64,000 bases of DNA from positions 109,836 through 173,835 of the forward strand of contig VXMF01000037.1 of assembly GCA_009841225.1 (NCBI GenBank), in the 5' to 3' direction. Each line of letters begins with the position of its first letter. Positions within the stretch are counted from its first letter, which is position 1. Origin of the DNA: Terriglobia bacterium. Its GTDB lineage: Bacteria; Acidobacteriota; Terriglobia; Bryobacterales; UBA6623. The notes beneath the pieces were generated by a model. The model made no database searches. It was not told the origin of the DNA and worked only from the letters and a program-made list of their open reading frames with translations. Of this stretch, positions 50,435 through 59,649 are shown in pieces. Position numbers and translations under genes: made by a program.

Positions 50435-51694
50435 ATGTCGATCTCGATTCCAAACCATCCGTGGCTGCGCGCCGGCTTGGTCGTGGCAGCCTCAGCGGCC
50501 CTGACCGCCCTGGGCCTGCAGTTGTACGGACCAGCGCCCGTAGAGCTGCCGACCGCCGAAGTCGAGCGCCGCGACTTCTTGCGCACGGTGCGCAGCCGCG
50601 GAGAGCTCAAGAGCGCCGAATCCGTGCAAATCACCGCACCCCAGACGCCGAACCTGCAGATCGTCCAACTCGCCGAGAACGGCAAGCCGATCGTGGCCGG
50701 CGATATCGTGGTGCGATTCGACGAGTCGGCCCAGGAAGACACCCTGATCGAACGCGAGACCGAGGTCCGGCAAGTGGACAGCGAGATCGAGCAAGCCGAG
50801 GCCTCGCACGCCATCACGGACGAGCGCAACGAGATGATGATCATGCAGGCGACCTATAACGTCGAACGCGCCGGTCTGGAGGCCAGCAAGCAAGAGATCT
50901 TGGCTGAGATCGAGGCGGAAAAGGCAAAGATCGACGTAACCATCGCCGAAGGGGAACTCCAACAGACCCAGACAACGGCTGAGGCCAGCGACATGTCCCA
51001 AGCGGCCGACATCGAGCGCTTGATGGAGCGCAAGGGCAAGGCGCAGAGGGATCTCAACCTCTCCCGCACCTACTTGCGCAGCATGGTGCTGCGAGCGCCG
51101 AGCGACGGCATCGTCCACATCCTGCCGAACAACCGCGCTCAAGGGTCGTTCGGAACGGCCCGCCCGCCGTTCCAGGAGGGCGACACGGTATGGACCGGAG
51201 CGGCGATCGCCGAGATCCCGAACCTCGACTCGCTGCGGGTGGAGTTCCGCGTGGACGAGGTGGACCGCGGCCGCGTGGGCGAGGGCCAGGAAACCCGCAT
51301 TCGCGTCGATGCGGTGCCCGACGTGGTGCTGGGGGGCTCCGTGAGCTGGCTGAGCCCGATCGCGACGCTCGTGTTCAACCGCCTGCCGCCCGAGAAGAAC
51401 TTCCCAGCCTTTGCCCAGCTCGACAAGATCGACGAGCGCCTGCGACCCGGCATGAGCACGACGGTGGAGATCATCGTGCAGCGGATCGAGGACGTACTCG
51501 TGATTCCCAGCAAGGCGTCCACCCAGATCGACGGCAAGCCAACCGTCTTCGTACAAGACGGCACCGGCTACCGGCGCGTGCCGATCGAGGTCACCGCGAC
51601 GAACGGTGCCGAGATCGTCGTCGCCGCCGGCCTGCAAGAGGGCGACGTGATCGCGTTGGAGAATCCCGAGACCACCGACGGACGGACCCTATAG
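50435..51694 (+). CDS. HlyD/MacA-type periplasmic adaptor subunit 1
   Basis: Membrane-fusion protein of 419 residues linking an inner-membrane transporter to TolC. N-terminal membrane anchor (about 10-30), biotinyl-lipoyl half (GELKSAESVQITAPQ), a long coiled-coil hairpin (about 105-215, rich in E/K/Q heptads), second lipoyl half (LRAPSDGIVHIL) and a beta-barrel with VEFRVDEVDRGRVGEGQE and RPGMSTTVEI. ATG 50435 chosen; TTG 50429 precedes it. First gene of a four-gene operon. Confidence 0.88.
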   Translation: MSISIPNHPWLRAGLVVAASAALTALGLQLYGPAPVELPTAEVERRDFLRTVRSRGELKSAESVQITAPQTPNLQIVQLAENGKPIVAGDIVVRFDESAQEDTLIERETEVRQVDSEIEQAEASHAITDERNEMMIMQATYNVERAGLEASKQEILAEIEAEKAKIDVTIAEGELQQTQTTAEASDMSQAADIERLMERKGKAQRDLNLSRTYLRSMVLRAPSDGIVHILPNNRAQGSFGTARPPFQEGDTVWTGAAIAEIPNLDSLRVEFRVDEVDRGRVGEGQETRIRVDAVPDVVLGGSVSWLSPIATLVFNRLPPEKNFPAFAQLDKIDERLRPGMSTTVEIIVQRIEDVLVIPSKASTQIDGKPTVFVQDGTGYRRVPIEVTATNGAEIVVAAGLQEGDVIALENPETTDGRTL

Positions 51695-51713
51695 CACCAT
51701 CGGAGACCGAACC

Positions 51714-53891
51714 ATGACGAAGCTACTGTTGCGGATTGCGATCGTATTCGTGGCCGGGGCACTCGCGGCCGGCGGCTACTTTGTGTGGCAGAGCCTCCCC
51801 GAGGACGACCAGCGCTTCGCCCTTGCCGAGGTACAGCGGGGCGACTTGGTAGTGAAGACCTACCTGCGGGGCGAATTGCGCGCCGTGCGCTCGCTGACCC
51901 TGACGGCGCCCAATATCGGAACCCAGTCCCAGATCACGCAGCTGGCGCCGATGGGCGCCCTCGCCACGCGTGGCGACCTGATCTTCGAGCTCGACGATTC
52001 CGAGCGGGTCGCGGCCCTGGAAGACAGTCTGCTCACCGTGGAGCAGATTCAGGAGAACCTCAAGAAGGCCGAGGCCGAGCTGGAGATCCGCAAGAGCCAG
52101 GACGAGGTCGAGATCGTCCAGGCGAACTTCCAGGTGCGTCGAGCGGAGCTGGAAGTCCAGCGCAATGAGCTGCTGGCGGACATCGACGCGCGCAAGAACG
52201 AGCTCACCCTCGAGGAAGCCCGAAGGCGCAAGCAAAAGCTCGAGGCGGACATCGAGAACCGGCTCAAGCAGCGCGAGTCCGAGCTGGCGGTGCTGCGGGA
52301 GCAGCTGAACAAGGCGCAACTGGACGTGGACCGCGACAAGCGCCGGATCGCACAGTCGCGCGTGCTCGCGCCGCTGACGGGGCTGGTGGCGATCCTCCAG
52401 AACCGCTCGGGCGGGCGTGGCGGCTTCGGGCAGTCGCTGCCCGAGATCCGCGAAGGGGACCAGATCCCGGCCGGCATGTCGGTTGCGCAACTGCTGGACC
52501 TGTCCGAAATGGAGTTGCTGACCCGAGTGGAGGAATCCGAGCGGGCCAACCTGCGCGAGGGGCAAGAGGTCCTCATCCGCCTGGACGCCATCCCGGACAA
52601 GACCGTGACCGGCACGATCAAGCGCTTGGGCAACACCGCCTCGGCGAACATCTTCTCCGGCGAAGCGGTCAAGAAGTTCGAATGCGTCATCGGCATCGAC
52701 ATGGAGGGGTTGCTCACAAACATCGGCGCCGAGCCCGAGCGCATCGAGCGAATCATGGCAACAGCGCGGCAGAACGCATCCGTGGGCTACGGGGCTCAGC
52801 GCGGCAGGGCCGCCGCGCGAGCGCCGCGGGACAACGCGGCCGCGGCGCCGCCTGAAGGCCGTGGCCAGGGACAGCGCGGGGGAGGCAACCCAGACAGCCA
52901 GGCAGGCGGGCGCCGCGCGGGACAAGCGGGCACGCGCCAACAGGCGGAGAACGCCGGACCGGGCGGCGGCCAGCGTGGCGATAGGCAACAGCGCCAGCGG
53001 TCGGGCGACGAGCAGCAGGGCGAGCGCGCCCAGCGCGGCGGGGGCGGGCAACGACAGCAACGCGCCGAAGGCCAGCCGCAACAAGGCGGGCAAGGCCAGC
53101 AGCGCGGCCAGCGCGGCGGGCAAGGCTTCGACCCCTCGCGCATCCTGAGCCGCCTGCCGGAAGACGCCCGCAAGAAGGCCGAAGCCATGCTCAAGGGCCG
53201 GAGCCCGCAAGAGCTTAGCGACGAAGAGCGCCAGCAGTTCCGCCAGATCATGCAAGCAGCCATGGGCGGCGGTCGCCAAGGCGGAGGCGGCGGTCGTGGC
53301 GGCGGCGGCTTCGGCGGCCCAGGTGGCGGCGGCTTCGGCGGGCCGGGCGGTGGCTTCGGCGGCGCGCCAGGCGGATTCGGCGCAGCAGGCGGCGGATTCG
53401 GCGGCCTAGGCGGCGCACCTGGTGGCACGGGCGGCGGCCGCGGCGGCGCAGCTGGTGGGGCGGGCGGCGGCCGCGGCGGCGGCCAGCCTCAAACAGCCAC
53501 GGCAGCCTCGGGCGGATCGGAGTTCAGCGAGGCCGAGCGGTCGGGGGCGCAGCTTCCCGAGCCGCCCCAGCAGGGCTCAGACGTGGAGGTATTGCTCCGC
53601 CCAGGCTTGCTGGCCGATGCAGAAGTAACCGTCGAGCAGATCCCGGACACGCTCTACATTCCGTACCAAGCGGTGTTCGAAGAGGGCGCGCAGAACATCG
53701 TCTACGTGCTGGAGTCCGGGCGGCTCCGGCCCAGGCGCGTCCAGCTCGGGCGCCGGTCCGAGTCCCAAGTGGCGGTGACAGACGGGCTCGCCGAGGGCGA
53801 GCAGGTCTCGCTCTACCGTCCGGACTCCGCGCCGGCTCCAGCGACCAATAGCCCCGAATCCTCGACCGGGCCATCGTTCCCGGGAGGCTGA
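51714..53891 (+). CDS. HlyD/MacA-type adaptor subunit 2 with large Gly/Gln/Arg-rich insertion
   Basis: Second adaptor, 725 residues, nearly twice the usual size. Anchor (about 3-22), lipoyl half (LRGELRAVRSLTLTAPN), long coiled coil (about 105-215), second half (VLAPLTGLVAILQN), beta-barrel (LLTRVEESERANLREGQE). Between the barrel strands lies a low-complexity insertion of about 240 residues (361-602): an R/Q/G-rich part, a short folded helical island (RILSRLPEDARKKAEAML) and a GGFGGPGGG-type part. The barrel then resumes (LLRPGLLADAEVTVEQIPDTLYIPYQAVF). The reading frame is intact. Confidence 0.85.
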   Translation: MTKLLLRIAIVFVAGALAAGGYFVWQSLPEDDQRFALAEVQRGDLVVKTYLRGELRAVRSLTLTAPNIGTQSQITQLAPMGALATRGDLIFELDDSERVAALEDSLLTVEQIQENLKKAEAELEIRKSQDEVEIVQANFQVRRAELEVQRNELLADIDARKNELTLEEARRRKQKLEADIENRLKQRESELAVLREQLNKAQLDVDRDKRRIAQSRVLAPLTGLVAILQNRSGGRGGFGQSLPEIREGDQIPAGMSVAQLLDLSEMELLTRVEESERANLREGQEVLIRLDAIPDKTVTGTIKRLGNTASANIFSGEAVKKFECVIGIDMEGLLTNIGAEPERIERIMATARQNASVGYGAQRGRAAARAPRDNAAAAPPEGRGQGQRGGGNPDSQAGGRRAGQAGTRQQAENAGPGGGQRGDRQQRQRSGDEQQGERAQRGGGGQRQQRAEGQPQQGGQGQQRGQRGGQGFDPSRILSRLPEDARKKAEAMLKGRSPQELSDEERQQFRQIMQAAMGGGRQGGGGGRGGGGFGGPGGGGFGGPGGGFGGAPGGFGAAGGGFGGLGGAPGGTGGGRGGAAGGAGGGRGGGQPQTATAASGGSEFSEAERSGAQLPEPPQQGSDVEVLLRPGLLADAEVTVEQIPDTLYIPYQAVFEEGAQNIVYVLESGRLRPRRVQLGRRSESQVAVTDGLAEGEQVSLYRPDSAPAPATNSPESSTGPSFPGG
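52794..53520 (+). repeat. Low-complexity Gly/Gln/Arg-coding tract inside adaptor 2
   Basis: GGC/GGT- and CAG/CGC-rich sequence with imperfect repeats such as GGCGGCTTCGGCGG. In the protein it gives RGG-like and GGFGG repeats split by one conserved-looking helical island at about 53132-53265. Confidence 0.8.
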
Positions 53892-53894
53892 CGA

Positions 53895-55148
53895 ATGCAA
53901 CTCCCCAACGTAATGCCCGAGCTCCAGATGGGGATCGGGAGCCTGCTGGCCCATAAGCTGCGCACGCTCCTGACGATGCTCGGCATGATTTTCGGCGTCG
54001 GCGCCGTGGTCGCCATGCTGTCGATCACCGAAGGCGCCCGGCAGGAGATGATCCGCTACATCGATCTGCTGGGCGTGAACAACATCGTGGTCGAGGCCAG
54101 CGAGGCGCCGGATCGCGACACGCTGATCGAAGTGCGCCAAGTTTCTCCCGGATTGACGTTCCGGGACGCGCGGGCGATCGTGGCGAACACGCCGAACATC
54201 GCCAGCCTGTCCGAGCGCAAGACATTCCAGCCCACCAGCCTGCTGCCCAGCATGGACGGCGACCTTCCGACGCTGATCGGAGTCCGGCCCAACTACACAG
54301 ACATCTACAGCATGTCGCTGATCGAGGGCCGCTTTTTCACGGACGACGAGCACTCCCGCTCGGCTCCGGTGTGCGTGCTCGGAGAGCGGGCCAAGATCAG
54401 CATCCTCGGCTACGGCAGCGCAGTGGGCAAGTACGTCAAGGTCAACGAGGTGTGGTTGCACGTGATCGGCGTCACGGCACCGCAGGCGACCGCCGAGTCT
54501 GACGTGGAGGGACTGGAGGCCGACGACCGCAGCAACGTCATCCTCTCTCCGCTGAACTCGGTCATGCGCCGCTTCGAGGACAACAACAGCTACCTCAAGG
54601 ACGAAATCGACGGCATCTACATCCGTGTCGAGCCCGAAGCGGACCCCATCGAGACCTCGCAGATCGTGCGCGCCATCCTGAACACGACCCACAACGGCGC
54701 CAGCGACTTCTCGGTGCTGGTGCCGGCGGATCTGCTGGCGCAGCGCGAGCAGCAGCAGCTGGTGTTCCAGATCGTGATGATCTGCATCGCGGGCATCTCG
54801 CTGCTGGTGGGCGGCATCGGCATCATGAACATCATGCTCGCGACCGTGCTCGAGCGCACGCGCGAGATCGGCATCCGGCGCGCTATCGGAGCTCGCCAGC
54901 GCGACATCGTGCGGCAATTCCTGATCGAGGCGGTGATGATATCCATCCTCGGCGGCCTGATCGGCATCGCAGCCGGCTTCGGCGGCTCCAAGATCATCGC
55001 CGCCATCGCCGGCTGGGCGACCGTCGTGACGGTCATCTCGATCGTAGTCTCGTTCGGCGTCTCGGTCTTCATCGGACTGCTGTTCGGCATCTACCCCGCC
55101 ATGCAGGCGGCCAAACTCGACCCCATTGAGGCCATCCGCTATGAGTAG
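53895..55148 (+). CDS. MacB-like ABC transporter permease (no ATPase domain)
   Basis: Inner-membrane permease of 417 residues with four helices: one at about 18-40 (LRTLLTMLGMIFGVGAVVAML) then a periplasmic MacB_PCD domain (about 45-270) and three C-terminal helices of the FtsX type (about 290-410) around IGIMNIMLATVLERTREIGIRRAIGA. It is a type VII ABC permease for export of small molecules or peptides and would need a separate MacB/LolD-like ATPase, which is absent from this operon. Confidence 0.9.
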   Translation: MQLPNVMPELQMGIGSLLAHKLRTLLTMLGMIFGVGAVVAMLSITEGARQEMIRYIDLLGVNNIVVEASEAPDRDTLIEVRQVSPGLTFRDARAIVANTPNIASLSERKTFQPTSLLPSMDGDLPTLIGVRPNYTDIYSMSLIEGRFFTDDEHSRSAPVCVLGERAKISILGYGSAVGKYVKVNEVWLHVIGVTAPQATAESDVEGLEADDRSNVILSPLNSVMRRFEDNNSYLKDEIDGIYIRVEPEADPIETSQIVRAILNTTHNGASDFSVLVPADLLAQREQQQLVFQIVMICIAGISLLVGGIGIMNIMLATVLERTREIGIRRAIGARQRDIVRQFLIEAVMISILGGLIGIAAGFGGSKIIAAIAGWATVVTVISIVVSFGVSVFIGLLFGIYPAMQAAKLDPIEAIRYE

Positions 55149-56796
55149 CGCTCTTCGCAAAGCCTTCCCCGCCCTAGCATTCGCACTGGCCGCCGGTCCC
55201 GCCGCGGCCCAGTTCGCGACGTTTCCGGACGGAGATTACTTCCGGGAGCAGTGGCAAGCCGCCCCGTACGCGGTCGAAGTCGGAACTGTCGGAACGCTGG
55301 AGGACTATGTCGTAGACGGAAAGCTCGAGCTGACGCTGCGCTCCTACTTGGAACTGGTGATGGCCAATCATCCGGACGTGCAGATCCAGATCCTGACCGT
55401 GCTCCAATCGCAGAATTCGATCCAGGCCGCCTTCAGCCCGTTCGACCCCACGCTGGCGCTGGACTTCAACGCGAACCGCTCGACCAACCCGTCGCAGGAC
55501 CAGCTGCAGGGCGGCGACGTGATCAGCTCGCTGCGCCAGAACGGCGGCTTCACCTACCGCCATACGCTGGACACGGGCACGAACTACCAGATCGGCTTTA
55601 CGGGCCTGAAGACCGCCAGCAGCAGCTCGTTCCGGACGTTCAACCCGTCGATCCAAGACACGCTGCAGTTCCGCATCACGCAGCCCTTGCTGCGCGATCG
55701 CGGGCGACGGATCCAGCGCATCCCGATCCTGATCGCGCGGGCCCGCTATGACAACTCCCAGTCGACGGCCAAGCAGCGCATTCTCAACCTGATCGCGCAA
55801 GCGGAGAACACCTACTGGCAAGTAGTGTCGAACCGCGAGTCCCTCAATGTCCAAGAGAACAACCTAGAGCTGCGGCGCAGGTTCTTGGAACGCTCGCAGC
55901 GCGAGCTGGAGCTGGGCGCAATCTCCCCGCTGGACATTTACCAGCCAGAGCAGAACTACGCCAACGCCCAGGTGAGCGTCACGCGCGCCCGCTACCAGCT
56001 GCAGCAAGCTGAAGACCGCGTGCGCCGCCAGATCGGAGCGGACCTGGATCCCGAAATCCGCAATCTGCCGCTGGTGCTGACCGAGTCCGCCGACCCGCCG
56101 ATCTACATGCCGACTTTCGAGCCGGAGGAGTCCATCCGCCAGGCGCTTCTGCTGCGCCCCGAGATCCGGCTGCGCAGGACAACCCTGGCGATCGACGACT
56201 ACAACATCAGGCGCGACACCAACGCCCAGCGCCCCGACCTCGCGCTGACGGCCCAATACAGCGCGACCGGGCTCGGCGGAAACCTGTTCGAAAACTCAGT
56301 CTTGGGCGCCGGCTCTACCCAGCTCATCTCTGCCACCGGCTTCCCGGCGGCGATGGGTCAGCTGTTCCGCTTCTCCTTCCCCACCTATAGCGTGGGGTTG
56401 CAGCTCAACCTGCCGCTGCGCAACCGGCGCGCGGCGGTGAACTTGGCCAACTCGGTGCTGGAGAAGAAGCGCAACATGTACGAACTGCGCGCCTTGGAGC
56501 AACAAATCCGGCTCGAGGTCTTGAACGCGATCACGGGCGTGGAGCTGAGCAAGGCCGCCATCCAACAGGCCGCTGTGGCGCTGGATTTCTCCCAGAAGCG
56601 CTTGGACGCCGAGCAGCGCAAGTACGACCTAGGCGTGAGCACGGCGTTCATCGTGCTGGACGCGCAGGATGACCTGGTGCAGAGCCAAGCCGACCTGCTG
56701 CAGGAATCGATCGGCTACCGCCGGGCGATGGTGACCCTGATGCAGGCGACCGGGGAGCTGTTGGAAGAGCGGGGTATCACCATAGACTTCAACTAG
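55141..56796 (+). CDS. TolC-family outer-membrane efflux protein
   Basis: Outer-membrane channel of 551 residues. A signal peptide ends PAAAQF; two OEP repeats follow: LTLRSYLELVMANHPDVQIQILT with a long helix region and, in the second half, LQLNLPLRNRRAAVNLANSVLEKKR and LDAQDDLVQSQADLLQESIGYRRA. ATG 55141 overlaps the permease stop by 8 nt; an in-frame TTG at 55126 is less likely. Completes a tripartite exporter with both adaptors. Confidence 0.92.
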   Translation: MSSALRKAFPALAFALAAGPAAAQFATFPDGDYFREQWQAAPYAVEVGTVGTLEDYVVDGKLELTLRSYLELVMANHPDVQIQILTVLQSQNSIQAAFSPFDPTLALDFNANRSTNPSQDQLQGGDVISSLRQNGGFTYRHTLDTGTNYQIGFTGLKTASSSSFRTFNPSIQDTLQFRITQPLLRDRGRRIQRIPILIARARYDNSQSTAKQRILNLIAQAENTYWQVVSNRESLNVQENNLELRRRFLERSQRELELGAISPLDIYQPEQNYANAQVSVTRARYQLQQAEDRVRRQIGADLDPEIRNLPLVLTESADPPIYMPTFEPEESIRQALLLRPEIRLRRTTLAIDDYNIRRDTNAQRPDLALTAQYSATGLGGNLFENSVLGAGSTQLISATGFPAAMGQLFRFSFPTYSVGLQLNLPLRNRRAAVNLANSVLEKKRNMYELRALEQQIRLEVLNAITGVELSKAAIQQAAVALDFSQKRLDAEQRKYDLGVSTAFIVLDAQDDLVQSQADLLQESIGYRRAMVTLMQATGELLEERGITIDFN

Positions 56797-56816
56797 CGGA
56801 CCAGCGGCCCTACAAT
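56788..56816 (+). promoter_or_regulatory. Promoter of tRNA-Pro (TTCAAC-17-TACAAT)
   Basis: TTCAAC (56788-56793) and TACAAT (56811-56816) are 17 nt apart, overlapping the end of the tolC-like gene, and would start transcription about 7 nt before the tRNA. Confidence 0.5.
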
Positions 56817-56829
56817 AGGAACTAGGCGC

Positions 56830-56906
56830 CGGGGCGTGGCGCAGTCTGGTAGCGCGCCTGCTTTGGGAGCAGGAAGTCGGGGGTTCAAATCCCTCCGCCC
56901 CGACCA
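56830..56906 (+). tRNA. tRNA-Pro (anticodon TGG)
   Basis: 77 nt with encoded CCA. Acceptor CGGGGCG pairs with CGCCCCG; anticodon stem CCTGC/GCAGG encloses TTTGGGA with anticodon TGG; T-arm GGGGGTTCAAATCCCTC. The 3' end directly adjoins an insertion-sequence remnant. Confidence 0.96.
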
Positions 56907-56927
56907 TGGCTCAATGGGTCCGACCCG

Positions 56928-57064
56928 GACACATAGGTTACAGAACGTACCGGGGACATAGGTTACAACTTCGCGCCGAACGCGTTGTCGGTAGTCTGCA
57001 GCGTCCTCTGCTCTAGGTCAATATTGCCCAGATCGTAGTGCATGAAACTGACGGGTATTGACGA
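56928..57064 (-). mobile_element. IS481-family remnant (transposase C-terminus plus terminal repeats)
   Basis: On the minus strand, codons from about 57052 to a TAA at 56965-56963 read VSFMHYDLGNIDLEQRTLQ then DNAFGAKL, the C-terminal signature of IS481/rve transposases; a stop lies upstream at 57073-57071, so only about 30 residues remain. Just beyond it are two copies of GGACA(CA)TAGGTTACA (56928 and 56954), typical of IS481 ends. No other part of the element is seen. Confidence 0.7.
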
Positions 57065-57097
57065 CCGGATCTACGGCCCACCCGACTCATGCCGAGT

Positions 57098-58480
57098 CTA
57101 CTTCCCGAGAATTGTCCCGAGCTGGCCCTCGGGGTATTTGAAGGACTTGTAGGTCGGCGCAGACCCTTTGTATTCGGCGACGATTTCCTTGTCGCGCCTC
57201 ACTTCGAGCACTTGGCGATGCACCGTGTTGCTAATGAGGGTATTGCCGTTCGACAAGCGTCGCGCTCCGCCCTGGAAAGGGGCGAAGTAGTCCGGGTGCT
57301 CCCAAAACCAGACGCGCTCGGCCGTGAACGGCCGGCCCTCCTCTCTGGCGTATGTGCCGTCGGGATTCACAGGCAGCCTGAGCTCCTGAACATTGCTGAC
57401 GCCCTTGAGATCCTGCTGGCGCAGTAAGCCGCTGCGGCTGGCGCCAGGGCCGCCTCGTCGCAGCATGCCGGGCCGGATAACAGTGTTGTTGTTATGCACG
57501 ATCAGGTTGCCCTCGCCGGGAGCCTCCAGGTCGATCCAGTTGGCGTCGTGCTGCTTGAGGAAGACGCGGTCGCTCTCGCTGCCCATGCCGTAGGCCTCAG
57601 GATTTCCGTAGCGAAACAGCAGGTCGCCGCCCTTCCCGCCGCGGCCCCCGGCAGAGGACGCAGCCTCAGCGGTCGTAGTGCTGTGATCGATGATCCAGAT
57701 CTCGTTGTAGATGAACGAGCTGACGACGATCTGGTCGAGCCCGGGGTTGTAGTCGACGCTGTTGAGATGTTGGCGCACGATGTTCATCGGTGCGTAGCTG
57801 GTTGGATAGTGCGGGTCGATCCGCTCGGGATGATCCTTGACGACGCCGTAGTTCGGGCTGTCAGGGGCGCGGTCTTGGATCAAGTGATCCTTGAAGCTCC
57901 ACTCCCACAAGACTTCGTGAGATCCGTCGGCGAGGTCGGGCTTGATCTCGATCATCCCGTCGCACCAGACGGTCTCGCTTTCGCCCGGGTCCCAGCCGAT
58001 TGCACGTGCTTCGTCAGCAGACAGCGGCTTGTACGTCAGTAGCAGGATATTGCCATTGGGCAGTGGAGTCAGGTCGTGGTGGAAGGTCAGCGAACCCAAC
58101 TCCGAGGCGCTCATCTCCCATAGGACCGTCGAGTCGGAACCAAGGATCTGGACGACATCGACTGCGACCACCGGCTGGCCCTGCACGACGCTACGGTCGC
58201 GGATGCCCATGCGCAGGAGCCTGCCGCCGTCGAGCAGGTAGGCCGTGTGGCCGCCGCCGTCGAGGTCGCTTTCCCAGCGGTGGACTTCGACTCCCTTGTA
58301 GTCTGTCAAGACTGTGTAGTTCTCGACGTCGGTTCCGATCTCGTCCGCGCGATGCCAGAGCAGGTAGCCACGGTCGACTTGGTCGTCGTCCATCGAGACG
58401 ACTTCGACGTCCGGCTGATCCTGGGCTGGCACCCACTCCGATAGAGCCAAGGCCAGAACGAGGGCCGTCAATCGCTTCAT
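57098..58480 (-). CDS. Arylsulfotransferase (ASST)-family secreted protein
   Basis: Exported six-bladed propeller protein of 460 residues related to PAPS-independent arylsulfate sulfotransferase. The signal peptide ends WVPAQ. Motifs: LTFHHDLTPLPNGNILLL (His-rich signature), VSSFIYNEIWIIDHST, FLKQHDANWI, NNTVIRPG, and GGARRLSNGNTLISNT. ASST transfers sulfate between phenols through a covalent His; matching His residues are present, but which one is catalytic is not settled from sequence. TAGCCT ends 6 nt before ATG 58480. Confidence 0.82.
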   Translation of the reverse strand: MKRLTALVLALALSEWVPAQDQPDVEVVSMDDDQVDRGYLLWHRADEIGTDVENYTVLTDYKGVEVHRWESDLDGGGHTAYLLDGGRLLRMGIRDRSVVQGQPVVAVDVVQILGSDSTVLWEMSASELGSLTFHHDLTPLPNGNILLLTYKPLSADEARAIGWDPGESETVWCDGMIEIKPDLADGSHEVLWEWSFKDHLIQDRAPDSPNYGVVKDHPERIDPHYPTSYAPMNIVRQHLNSVDYNPGLDQIVVSSFIYNEIWIIDHSTTTAEAASSAGGRGGKGGDLLFRYGNPEAYGMGSESDRVFLKQHDANWIDLEAPGEGNLIVHNNNTVIRPGMLRRGGPGASRSGLLRQQDLKGVSNVQELRLPVNPDGTYAREEGRPFTAERVWFWEHPDYFAPFQGGARRLSNGNTLISNTVHRQVLEVRRDKEIVAEYKGSAPTYKSFKYPEGQLGTILGK

Positions 58481-58486
58481 GAACCT

Positions 58487-58492
58487 AGGCTA
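58487..58492 (-). promoter_or_regulatory. -10 box TAGCCT, 6 nt from ATG of the arylsulfotransferase gene
   Basis: TAGCCT, AGGTTC, then ATG 58480. An overlapping TATAGC is an alternative. Confidence 0.35.
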
Positions 58493-58703
58493 TAACCTGC
58501 ACTTGGACGTGAACGGCCAATGCGATCAGCGACAGGCTCTGGGTAACCGGAAGACTGATCCCTGGGCCGGCGTCCTTGACCGGTCTTTCGATGGTTTCGG
58601 CAGGGTCACCGAACGCTATTTCCGCTCTGGTCCTATCCACGGCGGCTGCGAAGCCCGCCCCGGCGGCGCCCGCCCGAACTTCGCCTGAAACCGACTCGGA
58701 CGG

Positions 58704-59642
58704 TCACCCCTTCCGCGGGGGTTTTGGATCAAGGTTCCGGGCGATTTCGGCATCGGTGACTGTGGAAGAGCCGACTCCTAGCCGCGGAACCTTGAGCCCG
58801 GCCAGCCAACAGATCGCGTTCATCACGACCTTGCGGTATTCGTCGTTTTGCCAATTGCGGTGGAAGTGGCCGCCGGTGAAGCCGAACCCACGCCCGCCAT
58901 CGGGCCGTTCGAGCGTCCACAGCATGGCCTCCTCGCGCCCCTTGGCCGCCTGAATGTGCGGGTACGGCCCCTTCGGATACACGTACGGACCGTCGCGGAC
59001 CTCGTCGCTGGGCTTGGCCACCAAGATCGGAGTGAACGCGGATCCGTCGATCTGTTTCGGTCCCGAGGCGTCGAAGCCCTCGCGGAAGCGCATGTTGAAG
59101 TACCACTCGTCCTCAACGCCGAACGGCTTGACTCCGTTCGCCACCGGATGTTCCGGGAAGCGCTCGAAGGATGGCGTCCAGATCGGGTTGCACGACCACT
59201 CGTGCTCGTAGTAGCCTCCCAGCCAATCCGTGAATTCCTCGCCGGCATCGTCCGGGAGCACCTCGACGCCGTAGTGCATGCAGCCCAGCCCGGCGCCACG
59301 AGCGATTAGCCGCCCCATGATTGCCTGCCGTCCCTTGTCAGCCAGCGGGTGCTTGCGCCCGCCATCGGAATAGATCACGATCGCAGCGGCGTCCTCGAAG
59401 GTCGCTTCGTCGGGCACCCAGCCGTTGTCGTGCCGCTCCACGGTCAGGCCCGGCACTTGCGCCAGGCGCTGTTCGAGCAACAGGATGCCGGCCCTGAATT
59501 CATGCATGCCCGGCGGATGGCTGGGGCTGCCAGCAATCAGCACGAGCTTGCGCGTTTCGCCGGGATCTGCAACCACCCTTCGTGCGGTAGCGGGGATGGC
59601 CGCACTCGCCGTGAGCAGGCGGACAAATTCGGAGCGGGTCAT
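58704..59642 (-). CDS. ThuA-domain protein
   Basis: Protein of 312 residues with a ThuA (class I amidotransferase-like) fold, often found with sugar oxidoreductases. Segments: LVLIAGSPSHPPGMHEFRAG, AAIVIYSDGGRKHPL, GRLIARGAGLGCMHYGVEV, WLGGYYEHEW, GFTGGHFHRNW. No Cys nucleophile is in the elbow position, as usual for ThuA. An N-terminal leader (about 1-24) suggests export. TAACAT ends 7 nt before ATG 59642; it is divergent from the BtuF-like gene. Confidence 0.85.
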   Translation of the reverse strand: MTRSEFVRLLTASAAIPATARRVVADPGETRKLVLIAGSPSHPPGMHEFRAGILLLEQRLAQVPGLTVERHDNGWVPDEATFEDAAAIVIYSDGGRKHPLADKGRQAIMGRLIARGAGLGCMHYGVEVLPDDAGEEFTDWLGGYYEHEWSCNPIWTPSFERFPEHPVANGVKPFGVEDEWYFNMRFREGFDASGPKQIDGSAFTPILVAKPSDEVRDGPYVYPKGPYPHIQAAKGREEAMLWTLERPDGGRGFGFTGGHFHRNWQNDEYRKVVMNAICWLAGLKVPRLGVGSSTVTDAEIARNLDPKPPRKG

Positions 59643-59649
59643 ACTCTGA

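Noticed and set aside
52794..53520. Possible CRISPR array or satellite in the repeat-rich tract.
   Set aside because: There are no constant repeats with unique spacers. The tract is in frame and codes Gly/Gln/Arg-rich protein within an adaptor.
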